From Clostridium facile (GTDB lineage: Bacteria; Bacillota; Clostridia; Oscillospirales; Ruminococcaceae): 64,000 bases of DNA. Positions 63,775 through 64,000 of the stretch are shown here, piece by piece (the stretch's first letter is position 1; every line of letters starts with the position of its first letter). The notes beneath the pieces are model-generated. The model was not told the origin of the DNA and searched no databases. It was given only the letters and a program-made list of their open reading frames with translations. A program made the position numbers and the translations under genes. The stretch is taken from contig NZ_JACOQK010000001.1 in assembly GCF_014297275.1 (NCBI RefSeq), forward strand, positions 1,364,001 to 1,428,000. Reading direction: 5' to 3'.

Positions 63775-64000
63775 CACAAACTCAAAAAACACCTTTGGGA
63801 CGAAAAATTGGTAGATTTCTGTTTTTGGTCCTAATACATATGCTTCTTTCTCTCCCGTTTAAAGTCATGATTATGATTCCCGGATTTACCGATATCCGGC
63901 CAGTCACCTGCCTGCAGCCTATCTTCGGTCTGTTTTTCGGACAGACGGGGGCACTTGCTTTTGCGGTGGGTAATCTGATTTCTGATGTACTGTCCGACAG
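63771..64000 (+). CDS. Membrane protein, ECF S-component/QueT-like (3' partial)
   Basis: The first 76 residues of a gene that leaves the window; ACGGAGGTGG precedes the ATG. A basic N-terminus is followed by hydrophobic segments and by IRPVTCLQPIFGLFFGQTG and GALAFAVGNLISDVLSD. This Gly/Asn/Asp-containing pattern resembles small substrate-binding membrane subunits such as QueT-type or ECF S components. The assignment is tentative. It is translationally coupled to the DMT transporter. Confidence 0.55.
   Translation, partial: MTQTQKTPLGRKIGRFLFLVLIHMLLSLPFKVMIMIPGFTDIRPVTCLQPIFGLFFGQTGALAFAVGNLISDVLSD

Overview
The window is a stretch of low-GC Firmicutes chromosome, most likely an anaerobic spore-forming Clostridia member (Oscillospiraceae/Ruminococcaceae-like). 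The evidence is a GerW/YtfJ sporulation gene, ScpA/ScpB, a DUF177-L32 pair, DacF-type carboxypeptidases, a flavodiiron protein, biotin-dependent Na+-pump decarboxylase subunits and A/T-rich intergenic DNA. The host assignment is inference from gene content; no rRNA is present.

Region 1 (1-9.4 kb) is a polymorphic-toxin locus. A large RHS/YD-repeat protein, cut by the window start, carries lectin-like inserts and a nuclease-like tip, and is followed by a probable immunity gene. Behind it lie three displaced tip/immunity units: a 44-residue toxin tail with two paralogous small acidic proteins, a HEYGH metallopeptidase tip broken by a TAG with a lipoprotein, and an unknown glycine-rich tip with a membrane-anchored partner. 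Four related hairpins (5494, 6317, 7668, 9364) lie at the 3' ends of the four units. Two orphan tips keep the RHS core in front, so each looks like a swap cassette bounded by RHS core and hairpin.

Region 2 (9.5-22.0 kb) is a decayed integrative conjugative element: a thioester/Cna-B surface adhesin (interrupted by TAG), a signal-peptide membrane protein, a ParA-like protein, small proteins, a VirB2-like subunit, a TraG/VirD4 coupling protein, a Phd/ParE toxin-antitoxin pair with its own promoter, VirB6-like and VirB3-like membrane proteins and the first ~50 codons of a VirB4 ATPase. The VirB4 gene is cut by an IS200/IS605 remnant; the relaxase, most of VirB4 and the recombinase are absent on this side.

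Region 3 (22.0-38.5 kb) is mostly metabolic and transport: flavodiiron protein, a MarR-FUSC operon with a palindromic operator, OadB/OadG sodium-pump subunits, a second IS200 scar, tRNA-Arg(ACG), a HAD phosphatase, a MacB/FtsX-like ABC transporter with coiled-coil permease, and a three-gene operon for a CoA carboxyltransferase, a biotin carrier and an OadA/5S-type carboxyltransferase. Without a biotin carboxylase in view, this set fits a transcarboxylase or Na+-pumping decarboxylase.

Region 4 (38.5-64 kb) is ordinary core genome, largely on the minus strand: rluB, two dac genes, gerW, DUF2953, scpB, scpA, an M50 protease, rpmB, gpsA, plsY, der, a DUF512 radical-SAM protein, rpmF, DUF177, a P-loop protein, pgi, a diiron ferritin-like protein, purL and mtaB, then an HPr-like protein without the usual histidine, a TVP38-type membrane protein, an AGCS symporter, a DMT transporter and a partial membrane protein. 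A structured ~250-bp repeat occurs at 28.6 and 53.9 kb with a degraded copy at 34.2 kb.
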